Origin: an uncultured Clostridium sp.
Lineage (GTDB): Bacteria > Bacillota > Clostridia > Lachnospirales > Lachnospiraceae
Length of the DNA stretch: 64,000 nucleotides
Direction: 5' to 3'
NCBI GenBank assembly: GCA_900549235.1
Contig: URNT01000012.1
Span: forward strand, 1-64,000
How positions within the stretch are numbered: position 1 is the first letter of the stretch; each line of letters begins with the position of its first letter. The notes beneath the pieces were generated by a model, which worked only from the letters and a program-made list of their open reading frames with translations, was not told where the DNA came from and did no database searches. Below, piece after piece: positions 26,249 through 35,618 of this stretch. A program made the position numbers and the translations under genes.

Positions 26249-27721
26249 ATGATGAAGTTTTTACAGAAACTTGGAAAAGCGCTGATGCTTCCGGTAGCGT
26301 GTCTTCCTATCTGCGGTATTCTGATGGGAATCGGATACCTGATGTGTCCGTCCACCATGCAGGGCGGAGACGTAATCGGTCTGACAGAGAAGATCGGCTT
26401 TTTCCTGGTAAAGGCAGGAGGCGCCCTGATTGACAATATGGCTCTCCTGTTCGTAATCGGAGTGGGTGTAGGTATGTCTGACAATAACGACGGTACAGGC
26501 GGTCTGGCCGCTTTGGCTTCCTGGCTGATGATCACCTCTCTGCTTTCTACCGGCGTGGTTACTACCATCGTTCCTTCTATTGCAGAGAATCCTGATTCCG
26601 TACTGGCATTTGATAAGATCGCAAACCCGTTTATCGGTATCTTATCCGGTGTAATCGGTTCTACCTGTTATAACAAGTTTAAGGGCACCATGCTTCCTGA
26701 CTGGCTTTCCTTCTTTGGCGGCAAGCGCTGCGTAGCCATCGTATCAGGTGTGGTATCTATCCTCGCATCTGTTGTACTGCTGTTTGTATGGCCGGTTGTA
26801 TTCGGAGCTCTGATCGCTCTGGGCAACGGTATTGTAGGCATGGGCGCAGTTGGTTCCGGTATCTATGCATTCTTAAACCGTCTGCTGATCCCTACCGGTC
26901 TCCATCACGCGCTGAACAACGTATTCTGGTTTGATACCATCGGTCTTGGCGATTTGAGCCACTTCTGGGCCGGCGACACATCTGCTGATGTTTCCTGGAG
27001 CCTTGGTATGTATATGTCCGGCTTCTTCCCATGTATGATGTTTGGTATCCCAGGCGCTGCTCTGGCTATGATCCACACAGCAAAGAGCAACAAGAAGAAA
27101 GTTGCCATCGGTCTGGTAGCATCTGCCGCACTGAGTGCATTTATCTGCGGCGTTACTGAGCCTTTCGAGTTTGGTTTCATGTTCCTGGCTCCCGGTCTCT
27201 ATGTTGTTTACGCACTCCTTTACGGAATCTTTACTTTCATCACTACATTGGTAGGCTTCCGTGCAGGCTTCAGCTTCTCAGCAGGCGGCACTGACCTGTT
27301 ATTCTCCGCATCCCTTCCGGCTGCTCAGAATACATGGATGATCATTCCTCTGGGTATTGCTGCATTTATTGTATTCTACGTTGTATTCCGTTTCGTGATC
27401 GTGAAGTTTGATCTTAAGACTCCGGGACGTGAGGATGATGATGAGGTCGAGGCTGAGAAAAATGTTGTATTAGGAAACAATGATTTCACAGCTGTTGCAA
27501 AGACTGTATTAGAGGGGCTTGGCGGCAAGGAGAATGTAGTTTCCCTTGACAACTGTATCACAAGACTCCGTCTTGAGGTAAAGGACAATACCAAGGTAAA
27601 TGAAAAGGTGATCAAGTCCGCAGGTGTTGCAGGCATTATACGCCCAAGCAAGAACGCGGTTCAGGTAATCATCGGTACCAAGGTACAGTTTGTAGCGGAC
27701 GAGATGAAGAAGATGCTGTAA
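26249..27721 (+). CDS. PTS EIICB sugar transporter, glucose family
   Basis: 490 residues. The EIIC membrane domain (about 1-380, roughly ten helices; FLQKLGKALMLPVACLPICG at the start, GVTEPFEFGFMFLAP near 305) carries the sugar through the membrane. The EIIB domain at the C-terminus has the phospho-cysteine Cys436 in DNCITRLR. There is no EIIA domain; it is encoded separately at 25357. AAAGGGG precedes the ATG. The family includes glucose, maltose and N-acetylglucosamine transporters, and I cannot choose among them. Codon usage differs from its neighbours in favouring typical highly expressed codons, which suggests strong expression. A terminator follows. Confidence 0.92.
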   Translation: MMKFLQKLGKALMLPVACLPICGILMGIGYLMCPSTMQGGDVIGLTEKIGFFLVKAGGALIDNMALLFVIGVGVGMSDNNDGTGGLAALASWLMITSLLSTGVVTTIVPSIAENPDSVLAFDKIANPFIGILSGVIGSTCYNKFKGTMLPDWLSFFGGKRCVAIVSGVVSILASVVLLFVWPVVFGALIALGNGIVGMGAVGSGIYAFLNRLLIPTGLHHALNNVFWFDTIGLGDLSHFWAGDTSADVSWSLGMYMSGFFPCMMFGIPGAALAMIHTAKSNKKKVAIGLVASAALSAFICGVTEPFEFGFMFLAPGLYVVYALLYGIFTFITTLVGFRAGFSFSAGGTDLLFSASLPAAQNTWMIIPLGIAAFIVFYVVFRFVIVKFDLKTPGREDDDEVEAEKNVVLGNNDFTAVAKTVLEGLGGKENVVSLDNCITRLRLEVKDNTKVNEKVIKSAGVAGIIRPSKNAVQVIIGTKVQFVADEMKKML

Positions 27722-27744
27722 TTACATAATGATGATCCGTTTAT

Positions 27745-27776
27745 CGGGCTTCCCCTAAAAGGGAGGCCCGTTTTTT
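27745..27776 (+). terminator. Terminator of the PTS operon
   Basis: CGGGCTTCCC (27745-27754) pairs with GGGAGGCCCG (27761-27770) and is followed by six T. Confidence 0.92.
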
Positions 27777-27801
27777 CAGCTTAAAAGGAAGGGCCCGGGT
27801 A

Positions 27802-27830
27802 TTGAAACCGGAGGCCAAATGAAGTATAAT
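27802..27830 (+). promoter_or_regulatory. Promoter of the DUF362 gene
   Basis: TTGAAA (27802-27807), a 17-nt spacer and a perfect TATAAT (27825-27830), 35 nt before the ATG. Confidence 0.8.
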
Positions 27831-27864
27831 AAATTCCAAATGGGAAAAAGGAGGATATACAATC

Positions 27865-28968
27865 ATGGCCGTATCAAACGTGTACTACACAAACATGAGG
27901 ACCACTCTGACTGAAAATCTGCTTCAGAAGCTGGAGCGCCTGGTGAAAAAAGCAGGTATGACAGAGATTGATTTTAAAAATAAGTACGCCGCTATTAAGA
28001 TCCATTTTGGTGAGCCGGGAAATCTGGCTTATCTGCGGCCAAACTACTCTAAGGTTTTAGTAGATCTGATCAAGGCGCAGGGCGGAAAGGCATTCTTGAC
28101 AGACTGCAACACCCTTTATGTGGGACGGAGGAAAAATGCCCTGGATCATCTGGACGCAGCTTATGAAAACGGCTATAATCCATTTGCCACCGGATGTCAT
28201 GTGATCATTGCGGACGGCTTAAAGGGAACCGATGAGGCCCTGGTGCCCATCGACGGCGAATATGTAAAGGAAGCCAAGATCGGACGTGCCCTGATGGATG
28301 CGGATATTCTCATTTCCCTGACTCATTTTAAGGGACATGAGGCCACCGGCTTTGGAGGTGCCCTGAAAAATATCGGTATGGGCGGCGGCTCCAGAGCGGG
28401 AAAGATGGAGATGCACAATTCAGGAAAGCCCTTTGTACAGCAGGAAATCTGTGTCGGCTGCGGCTCCTGTCAGAGAAACTGCGCCCACAGCGCCATTACT
28501 ATTGAAAACAGAAAGGCTTCGATTGATACAGGAAAATGCGTCGGCTGCGGCCGCTGTATCGGCGCCTGTCCTGTGGATGCGGTAAATACCCTTTATGATG
28601 AGGCAAATGATATTTTAAATAAGAAGATTGCGGAATATACTTGGGCGATCCTCAAGGACCGGCCTCATTTCCATGTGAGCCTGGTGGTGGACGTATCCCC
28701 TAACTGCGACTGCCATGCGGAAAATGACGCTCCTATCGTGCCAAATGTAGGTATGTTTGCCTCCTTTGATCCGGTGGCCCTGGATATGGCCTGTGTGGAT
28801 GCGGTCAACCGCCAGCCGGTACTGGCAGGCAGCTTCCTTTCTGAGCAGGAGCAGTGCCATCACGACCATTTTATCAATACTCATCCGGATACCAACTGGG
28901 AATCCTGTATCGACCATGCGGTAAAGCTGGGTCTGGGTAATAAGGACTACAATCTGATTACGATTTAA
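27865..28968 (+). CDS. DUF362 protein with two [4Fe-4S] clusters
   Basis: 367 residues. A DUF362 domain (about 1-185 and 240-360; SNVYYTNMRT, KIHFGEPGNLAYLRP, SLTHFKGHEATGFGGALKN) is interrupted at about 190-235 by a bacterial-ferredoxin pair (CVGCGSCQRNC and CVGCGRCIGAC), enough for two [4Fe-4S] clusters. The family is widespread in clostridia and thought to be an electron-transfer protein, but the reaction is not established. AAGGAGGATATACAATC sets the start. The sulfhydrylase gene follows after 10 nt, so the two are probably cotranscribed. Confidence 0.88.
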   Translation: MAVSNVYYTNMRTTLTENLLQKLERLVKKAGMTEIDFKNKYAAIKIHFGEPGNLAYLRPNYSKVLVDLIKAQGGKAFLTDCNTLYVGRRKNALDHLDAAYENGYNPFATGCHVIIADGLKGTDEALVPIDGEYVKEAKIGRALMDADILISLTHFKGHEATGFGGALKNIGMGGGSRAGKMEMHNSGKPFVQQEICVGCGSCQRNCAHSAITIENRKASIDTGKCVGCGRCIGACPVDAVNTLYDEANDILNKKIAEYTWAILKDRPHFHVSLVVDVSPNCDCHAENDAPIVPNVGMFASFDPVALDMACVDAVNRQPVLAGSFLSEQEQCHHDHFINTHPDTNWESCIDHAVKLGLGNKDYNLITI

Positions 28969-28978
28969 GGAGGATACC

Positions 28979-30256
28979 ATGACACATAAGCGTTCATTAG
29001 ACACGATCTGCATTCAGGGAGGCTGGCAGCCGGAAAACGGAGAGCCGAGACAGCTTCCCATCTACCAGAGCACAACCTTTAAATACACTACCAGCGAGCA
29101 GATGGGCCGCCTCTTTGATCTGGAGGAGAGCGGATATTTTTATACAAGGCTTGCAAACCCCACCAATGACGCTGTAGCAGCCAAGATCTGTGAGCTGGAA
29201 GGGGGAGTGGGGGCTATGCTTACCTCCTCAGGACAGGCAGCTACCTTTTACGCCATTTTAAATATCTGCCAGGCAGGAGACCACATTATCAGTTCCTCTG
29301 CTATCTACGGCGGTTCCACCAACCTGTTTACCGTAACCTTCCCCAAGATGGGAGTGGAGTGCACCCTGGTTAATCCGGACGCAGACGAGGAAGAGCTTAA
29401 GAAGGCCTTCCGCCCCAACACAAAGGCAGTGTTTGCGGAGACCATTGCAAACCCGTCCCTCACCGTCCTCGATATTGAGAAATTCGCCAGAGTGGCCCAT
29501 GAGAATGGGGTTCCTCTGATTGTGGACAATACCTTCGCGACCCCCATCAACTGCCGTCCCTTTGAGTGGGGGGCTGATATTGTAACCCACAGTACCACCA
29601 AATACATGGACGGCCACGCCATGACCGTAGGCGGCTGCATCGTGGACAGCGGAAACTTCGACTGGGAGGCTCAGCATGACCGGTTTAAGGGGCTCACAGA
29701 GCCCGATGAGTCTTACCACGGCATCATTTATACACAGAAGTTTGGAAAAATGGCTTACATCCAGAAGGCTACGGCACAGCTTATGAGAGATCTGGGTTCC
29801 ATCCAGTCTCCTCAGAACGCATTTCTTATCAATGTAGGACTTGAGACCCTGCACCTGCGTGTACCGAAGCACTGTGAAAATGCATTAAAGGTGGCGTCCT
29901 ACTTAAAGTCCAGAGAGGATGTGGAGTGGGTTAATTATCCAGGACTTGAGGGAGATAAGTATTATGAGCTGGCTCAGAAATATATGCCTTCCGGCACCTG
30001 CGGCGTTATTTCCTTCGGTTTAAAGGGCGGGCGTCAGGCGGCGGCTGAATTTATGGACCGATTGAAGGTATGCTCTATAGAGACTCATGTGGCGGATTCC
30101 AGGACGGCGGTGCTTCATCCTGCAAGCCATACCCACAGGCAGCTGACCGATGAGCAGCTTAGGGCAGCAGGAGTTGATCCGTCCATGATCCGTTTCAGCG
30201 TAGGCATCGAGGGAGCTGAGGATATTATTGAGGATATTCGTCAGGCGCTGGAGTGA
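28979..30256 (+). CDS. metY: O-acetylhomoserine sulfhydrylase (MetY)
   Basis: 425 residues, a PLP enzyme of the Cys/Met metabolism family. It makes homocysteine from O-acetylhomoserine and sulfide. Typical motifs are present: IYQSTTFKY, RLANPTNDAV, LTSSGQAAT, VDNTFATP, the PLP lysine in THSTTKYMDGH, and SIETHVADSRTAVLHPASHTHRQL near the end. The length of about 425 fits MetY rather than MetB/MetC (about 380-400). It matches the acetyl-type MetA encoded at 13744. TAAGGAGGATACC precedes the start. Confidence 0.95.
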   Translation: MTHKRSLDTICIQGGWQPENGEPRQLPIYQSTTFKYTTSEQMGRLFDLEESGYFYTRLANPTNDAVAAKICELEGGVGAMLTSSGQAATFYAILNICQAGDHIISSSAIYGGSTNLFTVTFPKMGVECTLVNPDADEEELKKAFRPNTKAVFAETIANPSLTVLDIEKFARVAHENGVPLIVDNTFATPINCRPFEWGADIVTHSTTKYMDGHAMTVGGCIVDSGNFDWEAQHDRFKGLTEPDESYHGIIYTQKFGKMAYIQKATAQLMRDLGSIQSPQNAFLINVGLETLHLRVPKHCENALKVASYLKSREDVEWVNYPGLEGDKYYELAQKYMPSGTCGVISFGLKGGRQAAAEFMDRLKVCSIETHVADSRTAVLHPASHTHRQLTDEQLRAAGVDPSMIRFSVGIEGAEDIIEDIRQALE

Positions 30257-30299
30257 ATCTGGAGCAGGTGTAAGACAGGATAAGCTGGAGAAAAAGCAT

Positions 30300-31853
30300 A
30301 TGATAAGAAAGCTGCGGAAGCTGTTTCGTATTATTTTCGGGCGTACCACCTTCGTTCTTTTGTTTCTGGCCCTTCAGCTGGCGTTTTTCTTTGGCGCATT
30401 TAAGTGGCTGACAAACTATATGCATCTGGTGTATGCAGTTTGTCTGCTGCTCAGTGCCGGGGTGATTATCTATATTTTTAACGAGCCCATGGATTCCAGC
30501 TTTAAGCTGGCCTGGATCGTGCCGGTGCTGGTGGTGCCTGTGTTTGGGGTGCTTCTTTATATTCTGGTTCAGGTGCAGTTCCAGACCAGGCTTCTTGCAA
30601 AGCGTCTTCGGATGGTGATCTCTGAAACAGAAGGGTATTTGAAGCAGGATAAGGCGGTGATGGCCCGCCTTCAGGCTGCCAGCGTCAGGAGCAGCCATCT
30701 GGCCGACTATCTGAACCGGATCGCCGGCTATCCGGCCTATGAAAATACATGGGCAAGGTATTTTCCTCTGGGAGAGGATAAGTTTCTGGCTCTTATGGAG
30801 GAGCTTAAAAAGGCCCGTCATTTTATTTTTATGGAATATTTTATTATTGAACGGGGTTATATGTGGAACAGTATCCTGGAAATCCTGGAGGAAAAGGTAA
30901 AGGAGGGGGTAGAGGTCAGGGTTATGTATGACGGTATGTGCTGCCTGATGCTTCTTCCCTACAGCTATCCAAAGGAGCTGGAAAAAAGAGGAATCCGCTG
31001 CAAGATGTTCTCGCCTATCAAACCCACTCTTTCTACCTATCAGAACAACCGTGACCACAGGAAAATCGTAGTCATCGATGGCTATACGGCCTTTACCGGC
31101 GGTGTGAATCTGGCGGATGAATACATCAACCGGAAGGTGCGCTTCGGCCACTGGAAGGATACGGCGGTGATGATAAGGGGAGACGCGGTCAGAAGCTTTA
31201 CCATGATGTTTCTGCAGATGTGGAATATAACCGAGCGGGAAAAGGAGAACTACCGGCGCTGGCTTCCTGAAAGGCCCTGGATCCCGCAGCCCGGCCAGGA
31301 GCCCTCTGGTTTTGTGATGCCCTACGGTGACAGCCCTATGGACCATGAGCAGGTAGGAAAGCAGGTGTATCTGGATATACTGAACCAGGCGAGGCGCTAT
31401 GTGCATATTATGACTCCCTATCTGATCCTGGATGATGAGATGAAAAATGCCCTCTGCTACGGGGCCAAGCGGGGGATCGACGTGACCATTATCATGCCCC
31501 ATATTCCGGATAAGAAATACGCCTACCTGTTGGCAAGAACCTATTATCCGGAGCTGATCCAGGCTGGTGTGAGGATTTATGAATATACCCCCGGGTTCGT
31601 CCATGCCAAGGTATTTGTCAGTGATGATGAGAAGGCGGTAGTAGGCACCATAAACCTGGACTTCAGGAGCCTGTATCTGCATTTTGAGTGCGGGGTCTAT
31701 TTTTACAGGAACCGGGTGATTGATGAAATTGAGAAAGATTATCAGGAGACACTGGAGAAGTGCAGCCGGGTCACCATGGAAAATGTAAGAAACTACAGCT
31801 GGATCGGCGCTAAAACGGGGAGACTCCTCCGTCTCATCGCGCCGCTTATGTAA
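30300..31853 (+). CDS. cls: Cardiolipin synthase
   Basis: 517 residues. It joins two phosphatidylglycerols to form cardiolipin. Two N-terminal membrane helices (about 14-32 and 38-58) and a third hydrophobic stretch around 70-90 precede two phospholipase D domains with HxKxxxxD motifs: DHRKIVVIDG...FTGG and HAKVFVSDD...VGTINLD. Translation from 30228 is possible in frame but would overlap metY by 29 nt without a ribosome site; CTGGAG lies 9 nt before the ATG at 30300, which I chose. A terminator overlaps the stop codon. Confidence 0.94.
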   Translation: MIRKLRKLFRIIFGRTTFVLLFLALQLAFFFGAFKWLTNYMHLVYAVCLLLSAGVIIYIFNEPMDSSFKLAWIVPVLVVPVFGVLLYILVQVQFQTRLLAKRLRMVISETEGYLKQDKAVMARLQAASVRSSHLADYLNRIAGYPAYENTWARYFPLGEDKFLALMEELKKARHFIFMEYFIIERGYMWNSILEILEEKVKEGVEVRVMYDGMCCLMLLPYSYPKELEKRGIRCKMFSPIKPTLSTYQNNRDHRKIVVIDGYTAFTGGVNLADEYINRKVRFGHWKDTAVMIRGDAVRSFTMMFLQMWNITEREKENYRRWLPERPWIPQPGQEPSGFVMPYGDSPMDHEQVGKQVYLDILNQARRYVHIMTPYLILDDEMKNALCYGAKRGIDVTIIMPHIPDKKYAYLLARTYYPELIQAGVRIYEYTPGFVHAKVFVSDDEKAVVGTINLDFRSLYLHFECGVYFYRNRVIDEIEKDYQETLEKCSRVTMENVRNYSWIGAKTGRLLRLIAPLM

Positions 31854-31881
31854 AAACCGGGGATTTTTTCCCGGTTTTTTT
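31852..31881 (+). terminator. Terminator after cls
   Basis: AAAAACCGGG (31852-31861) pairs with CCCGGTTTTT (31870-31879) and T continues to 31881. The stem begins inside the cls stop codon. Confidence 0.9.
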
Positions 31882-31900
31882 ACGCGCAAATCACAAAATG

Positions 31901-31924
31901 AACACATTCTCATGTTAATGTGTT
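31901..31924. repeat. Perfect inverted repeat before the SLH operon
   Basis: AACACATT (31901-31908) and AATGTGTT (31917-31924) form a perfect 8-bp inverted repeat with an 8-nt spacer, 33 nt before the SLH start. It could be an operator or a leader hairpin. No convincing -35/-10 pair is seen here. Confidence 0.5.
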
Positions 31925-31956
31925 AAAAGAAAATGGAACTGAGAGGAGTTTACAAT

Positions 31957-33123
31957 ATGAGAAGATCAAAGAAAGCCTGCCGGTACGTCTGCGGTTCCCT
32001 GGCAGCTTTTTCAGCTATTGCCTCCATGCCCTCTGTCACCGCTCTGGCCAACACATCCTCCGCCAACTTCGATATGAGGCGGCAGGTGGTGAGCCTGACA
32101 GGGATCCTGGATGTGACAAATTATACACAGACTGTTACAAGAGGGGAGTTTGCAAAAATGCTGGTCCAGGCCTCCAGCTACCGGGAAAACCTGCCCACCT
32201 CCAGCGTATCCGTGTTTGCGGATGTGCCAGCCGCGGATCCCAATGCGGTCTACATAAGGACAGCCGCCTCGCAGGGCTGGATGACTGGTTTTCTGGGAGG
32301 AAACTTCCGGCCGGATGATCCCATTACATATAAGGATGCAGTAAAGGCCTGCCTGGCTCTCTTAGGCTATACGGATTCTGATTTTTCCGGGGATCTGGCA
32401 TCCTCCCGGATCTCTAAGTTTAACTATCTGGAGCTGAATGAGGAGGTAAGCCGCCAGTCAGATGAGGTTTTAAACCAGACGGACTGCATGAACATTTTTT
32501 ATAACCTCTTAAAGGCATCTCCAAAGGATGGAACCGGCATCTATGGGGCTGTGCTGGACTGCGAGTTAAACAGTGACGGCGAGATCAACCCCATCAGTAT
32601 TCTGGAGGACGAGAGGAAGGGTCCCCTCCTTGTGCGCAAGGGCTTTAGTGTAGCGCAGTCTGTTCCCTTTGACACAGAGGATGCCAATGTATTCTTAAAT
32701 GGCAGCGCCAGCACCTTAGAGGCAGTAAAGCTGGCACAGAAGGACGCGGGCTTTGCCGTGATCTATTACAATGTAAAGTCAAAGACCATCTGGGCCTATA
32801 CCACCAGTTCGTGGGACGATGATTCAGCGGGAAATAATTCCTATGTGCTGATCAAGGGCGAGATCAAAAATATTTATTATATGTCTACAGATGTGATCAC
32901 ACCCACTTCCATCCGTCTGGAGATTGATGAGGATAACTCAGATGACGACTTTGATACCAGTGACGCGGTGGACAGCGACGGATATATGACCGTTGAGCTT
33001 AATTCCTCTGAGCTTCAGTATCTTTTCTCCATCTACGGAGATCTGGAGGTAGGAGACGAGGTGGTGCTTGTGTGCAATGAGAGCAACGGCACCTATACGG
33101 CAGTAGATGCCATTGAATATTAA
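31957..33123 (+). CDS. SLH-domain surface protein
   Basis: 388 residues. A signal peptide (MRRSKKACRYVCGSLAAFSA...ALA, cleavage near residue 32) is followed by SLH-like repeats at about 50-180 (VTRGEFAKMLVQAS, FADVPAADPNAVYIRTAASQGWMTGFLGGNFRPDDPITYKDAVKA shortened here to key parts FADV, YI, A, G, F, P). SLH modules bind pyruvylated wall polymers. The C-terminal half is an unassigned beta-rich region with an acidic stretch (DEDNSDDDFDTSD). GAGAGGAG lies 8 nt before this ATG; an earlier in-frame ATG at 31933 lacks a site. It starts an operon with a MacAB-like exporter, 14 nt before the adaptor. Confidence 0.82.
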   Translation: MRRSKKACRYVCGSLAAFSAIASMPSVTALANTSSANFDMRRQVVSLTGILDVTNYTQTVTRGEFAKMLVQASSYRENLPTSSVSVFADVPAADPNAVYIRTAASQGWMTGFLGGNFRPDDPITYKDAVKACLALLGYTDSDFSGDLASSRISKFNYLELNEEVSRQSDEVLNQTDCMNIFYNLLKASPKDGTGIYGAVLDCELNSDGEINPISILEDERKGPLLVRKGFSVAQSVPFDTEDANVFLNGSASTLEAVKLAQKDAGFAVIYYNVKSKTIWAYTTSSWDDDSAGNNSYVLIKGEIKNIYYMSTDVITPTSIRLEIDEDNSDDDFDTSDAVDSDGYMTVELNSSELQYLFSIYGDLEVGDEVVLVCNESNGTYTAVDAIEY

Positions 33124-33137
33124 GGGCGAGGTGAGAT

Positions 33138-34856
33138 ATGAAAAAACTGCAAATTCCGTTTTTAAAAAAGGAGTCCGGAAAGGGGAAAAAGAAGAAAAAG
33201 CCGGTAAAGGCCATCATCGCAGGGGGGCTTGTAGTGATCGTGGTGGGAGGTGTGCTGTTTCAGCGGAGCCAGACGGCAAAGGAGGCTGCGGCTGAGGCAG
33301 AGGCGGTGAACACGGCAAAGGCTGAGCTGCGTGATATTACCTCAGAGCTTTCCTCAACCGGAACTCTGGAGGCCAAGGACACCTACAGCATTACGGCCAT
33401 GGCAGAGGGAGAGGTGATTTCTGCTGACTTTGAGGAGGGCGATCAGGTGGAAAAGGGCCAGGTGCTCTATGAGATCGACAAGTCCAGCGTAGAGTCAGAG
33501 CTGACCAGCGCCACCAATTCCCTTACCAGGGCTCAGGAGGACTATCAGGACGCCACAGACGATTATAACAAGGCCTTAAGCGATTACAGCGGAAACACCT
33601 ATAAGGCCACAGACACAGGATATATCAACGAGCTTCAGATCAGCGTAGGTGACAAGGTGGGAAGCAATACGGCTATTGCCCAGCTTTACAGTGATGACCA
33701 GATGAAGATACGGGTTCCTTTCCTTACAGGGGAGGCGGCGCTGATTGCTCCCGGCATGGCGGCTGTGCTGACTCTGGTGGACACCGGCGAGCAGGTAACT
33801 GGTACGGTAACAGCTGTTGCCAACCAGGAGACCGCTCTTACCGGCGGACGTATGGTAAAGCAGGTGACTGTAGAGGTAAACAATCCTGGAGGTCTTACCA
33901 CCTCCACCAGGGCCACTGCTCAGGTCGGTGAGTTTATGGGTGCTGAGGAAGGAACCTTTATGGCTACCATTGATAAGACTATGAACGCGGATCTGGCTGC
34001 CAGTGTAGAGGTGCAGACCCTTCTTGTAAATGAAGGTGATTATGTAACCAAGGGAACCCCTCTTTTTGTTATGACGGCAGATTCCGCCGCGGATCTGATC
34101 CAGACCTATAAGGATGCTATGGATACGGCCCAGGAGCGGATGGAATCAGCAGAAAGCAGCCTGGAAAACACCCAGGATAATTATGATGACTATACGATCA
34201 CGGCGCCTATTTCCGGCCAGGTGATTACAAAGAATTATAAGGTAGGAGACAATATTACAAGAAATACCAGCTCTACTACCACCGTTGCCACCATCTACGA
34301 TCTGTCAGAACTGACCTTTGAGATGTCCATCGACGAGCTGGATATCCGGGACGTGGAGGTAGGACAAAAGGTAGAGGTAACGGCAGACGCCATCGAGGGG
34401 CAGAGCTTTACAGGTACAGTGACCAATGTCAGCCTGGAAAGCACCTATTCAAACGGAGTTACCACCTACCCGGTTACAGTAACCATGGATGACGCGGGAG
34501 ATCTGCTGCCCGGCATGAACGTAGACGGGGTGATCATTCTGGGTGAAGCCACAGGGGTACTGGCTATTCCATCCGGCGCTCTCATGAGAGGAAATCAGGT
34601 ATATGTAAAGGATGATACCGTAACAGAGAGCCAGGGTGCTGTACCTGCAGGCTTCCGGGCCGTAGAGGTGGAGACAGGCCTGATCAGCGATTCCTATGTG
34701 GAGATTAAGAGCGGTCTTTCTGAGGGAGATGAGGTCTATGTGGCTGAAACCGTTCAGAGCTCCGGCTTAAGCATGATGATGATGGGCGGACCTGGCGGAG
34801 GTCCGGGAGGCGGCGGCCCTAGCGGCGGCGGTCCCGGCGGTGGCGGCCCCAGATAG
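33138..34856 (+). CDS. MacA/HlyD-type efflux adaptor protein
   Basis: 572 residues. A basic N-terminus and one membrane helix (about 28-45, IIAGGLVVIVVGGVLF) anchor an extracytoplasmic adaptor with a lipoyl-type domain (about 75-115 and 355-390), coiled-coil hairpin segments (around 120-150 and 320-355) and beta-barrel domain (about 400-470). The lipoyl half-motifs are EGDQVEKGQVLYEID and APISGQVITKNYKVGDN. The last 30 residues are a Gly/Pro-rich tail (MMMMGGPGGGPGGGG...). The middle part looks longer than in MacA and seems to contain a second adaptor-like unit. ATPase and permease genes follow. Confidence 0.88.
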   Translation: MKKLQIPFLKKESGKGKKKKKPVKAIIAGGLVVIVVGGVLFQRSQTAKEAAAEAEAVNTAKAELRDITSELSSTGTLEAKDTYSITAMAEGEVISADFEEGDQVEKGQVLYEIDKSSVESELTSATNSLTRAQEDYQDATDDYNKALSDYSGNTYKATDTGYINELQISVGDKVGSNTAIAQLYSDDQMKIRVPFLTGEAALIAPGMAAVLTLVDTGEQVTGTVTAVANQETALTGGRMVKQVTVEVNNPGGLTTSTRATAQVGEFMGAEEGTFMATIDKTMNADLAASVEVQTLLVNEGDYVTKGTPLFVMTADSAADLIQTYKDAMDTAQERMESAESSLENTQDNYDDYTITAPISGQVITKNYKVGDNITRNTSSTTTVATIYDLSELTFEMSIDELDIRDVEVGQKVEVTADAIEGQSFTGTVTNVSLESTYSNGVTTYPVTVTMDDAGDLLPGMNVDGVIILGEATGVLAIPSGALMRGNQVYVKDDTVTESQGAVPAGFRAVEVETGLISDSYVEIKSGLSEGDEVYVAETVQSSGLSMMMMGGPGGGPGGGGPSGGGPGGGGPR

Positions 34857-34880
34857 TCTCAGGATAGAAAGGAACAGGGA

Positions 34881-35618
34881 ATGACAGAACCAGAAAAGAG
34901 TCCTGGGACACAGGGCGAGCCATTGATCGAATTAAAGCACATCCGCAAGATCTACTACCTGGGCGGAGAAGAGGTGCGGGCCAGCGATGACGTAAGCCTG
35001 ACCATCTGCCGGGGAGAGTTTGTGGCCATCGTAGGAAAGTCGGGAAGCGGAAAGTCCACACTGATGAATATCATCGGGGCTCTGGATGTGCCTACTGAGG
35101 GAGAATACCTTTTAGGCGGTGAGGATGTAAGCGAGATGGGAGATAAGCAGCTGGCTGCTATCCGAAACCGGATGATCGGCTTTATCTTCCAGCAGTATAA
35201 CCTTCTTCCCAAGCTGACCATTCTTGAAAATGTAGAGCTTCCTCTTTTGTACGCGGGACTGAGCCCCGCGGAACAGAAGGAGCGGGCCATGGCCTCTTTG
35301 GAAAAGGTGGGCCTGGCTGACAAACACAGAAACTACCCCAATCAGCTGTCCGGCGGCCAGCAGCAGAGGGTGTCCATTGCCAGAGCTCTGGCTGGAACCC
35401 CCTCTCTGATCCTGGCGGATGAGCCCACCGGCGCCCTGGATTCCAGGACCAGCAGGGAGGTGCTTAATTTCTTAAAGCAGCTGAATGAGGAGGGGAATAC
35501 CATTGTGATGATCACCCATGATAACTCCATTGCCTTAGAGGCCCGCCGTGTGGTCCGGGTAGCGGATGGAAAGATAATATTTGACGGAGATGTAAAGGAC
35601 TATGCTGCAATCATTTAA
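34881..35618 (+). CDS. ABC transporter ATPase, MacB/LolD type
   Basis: 245 residues. Walker A GKSGSGKST, Q loop IFQQYNLLPKLT, signature LSGGQQQR, Walker B LILADEPTGALD and the switch His in MITHD are all intact. The sequence belongs to the MacB/LolD/FtsE class, which powers mechanotransmission permeases rather than classic import. It overlaps the permease gene by 17 nt. A short N-terminal extension (about 15 residues) precedes the domain. Confidence 0.93.
   Translation: MTEPEKSPGTQGEPLIELKHIRKIYYLGGEEVRASDDVSLTICRGEFVAIVGKSGSGKSTLMNIIGALDVPTEGEYLLGGEDVSEMGDKQLAAIRNRMIGFIFQQYNLLPKLTILENVELPLLYAGLSPAEQKERAMASLEKVGLADKHRNYPNQLSGGQQQRVSIARALAGTPSLILADEPTGALDSRTSREVLNFLKQLNEEGNTIVMITHDNSIALEARRVVRVADGKIIFDGDVKDYAAII

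Noticed and set aside
24495..26568. Two long - strand frames opposite the antiterminator, EIIA and HPr-like genes
   Set aside because: They oppose four genes with clear family motifs and lack start signals.
30225..31913. A long open frame (over 560 codons) on the - strand opposite cls
   Set aside because: It is antisense to a well-supported cardiolipin synthase with both HKD motifs, has low-complexity His/Gln-rich composition and no ribosome site. It is a frame shadow.
34770..34856. GC-rich repetitive DNA at the end of the efflux adaptor gene
   Set aside because: It codes for the Gly/Pro-rich tail in frame and ends with the normal stop codon.
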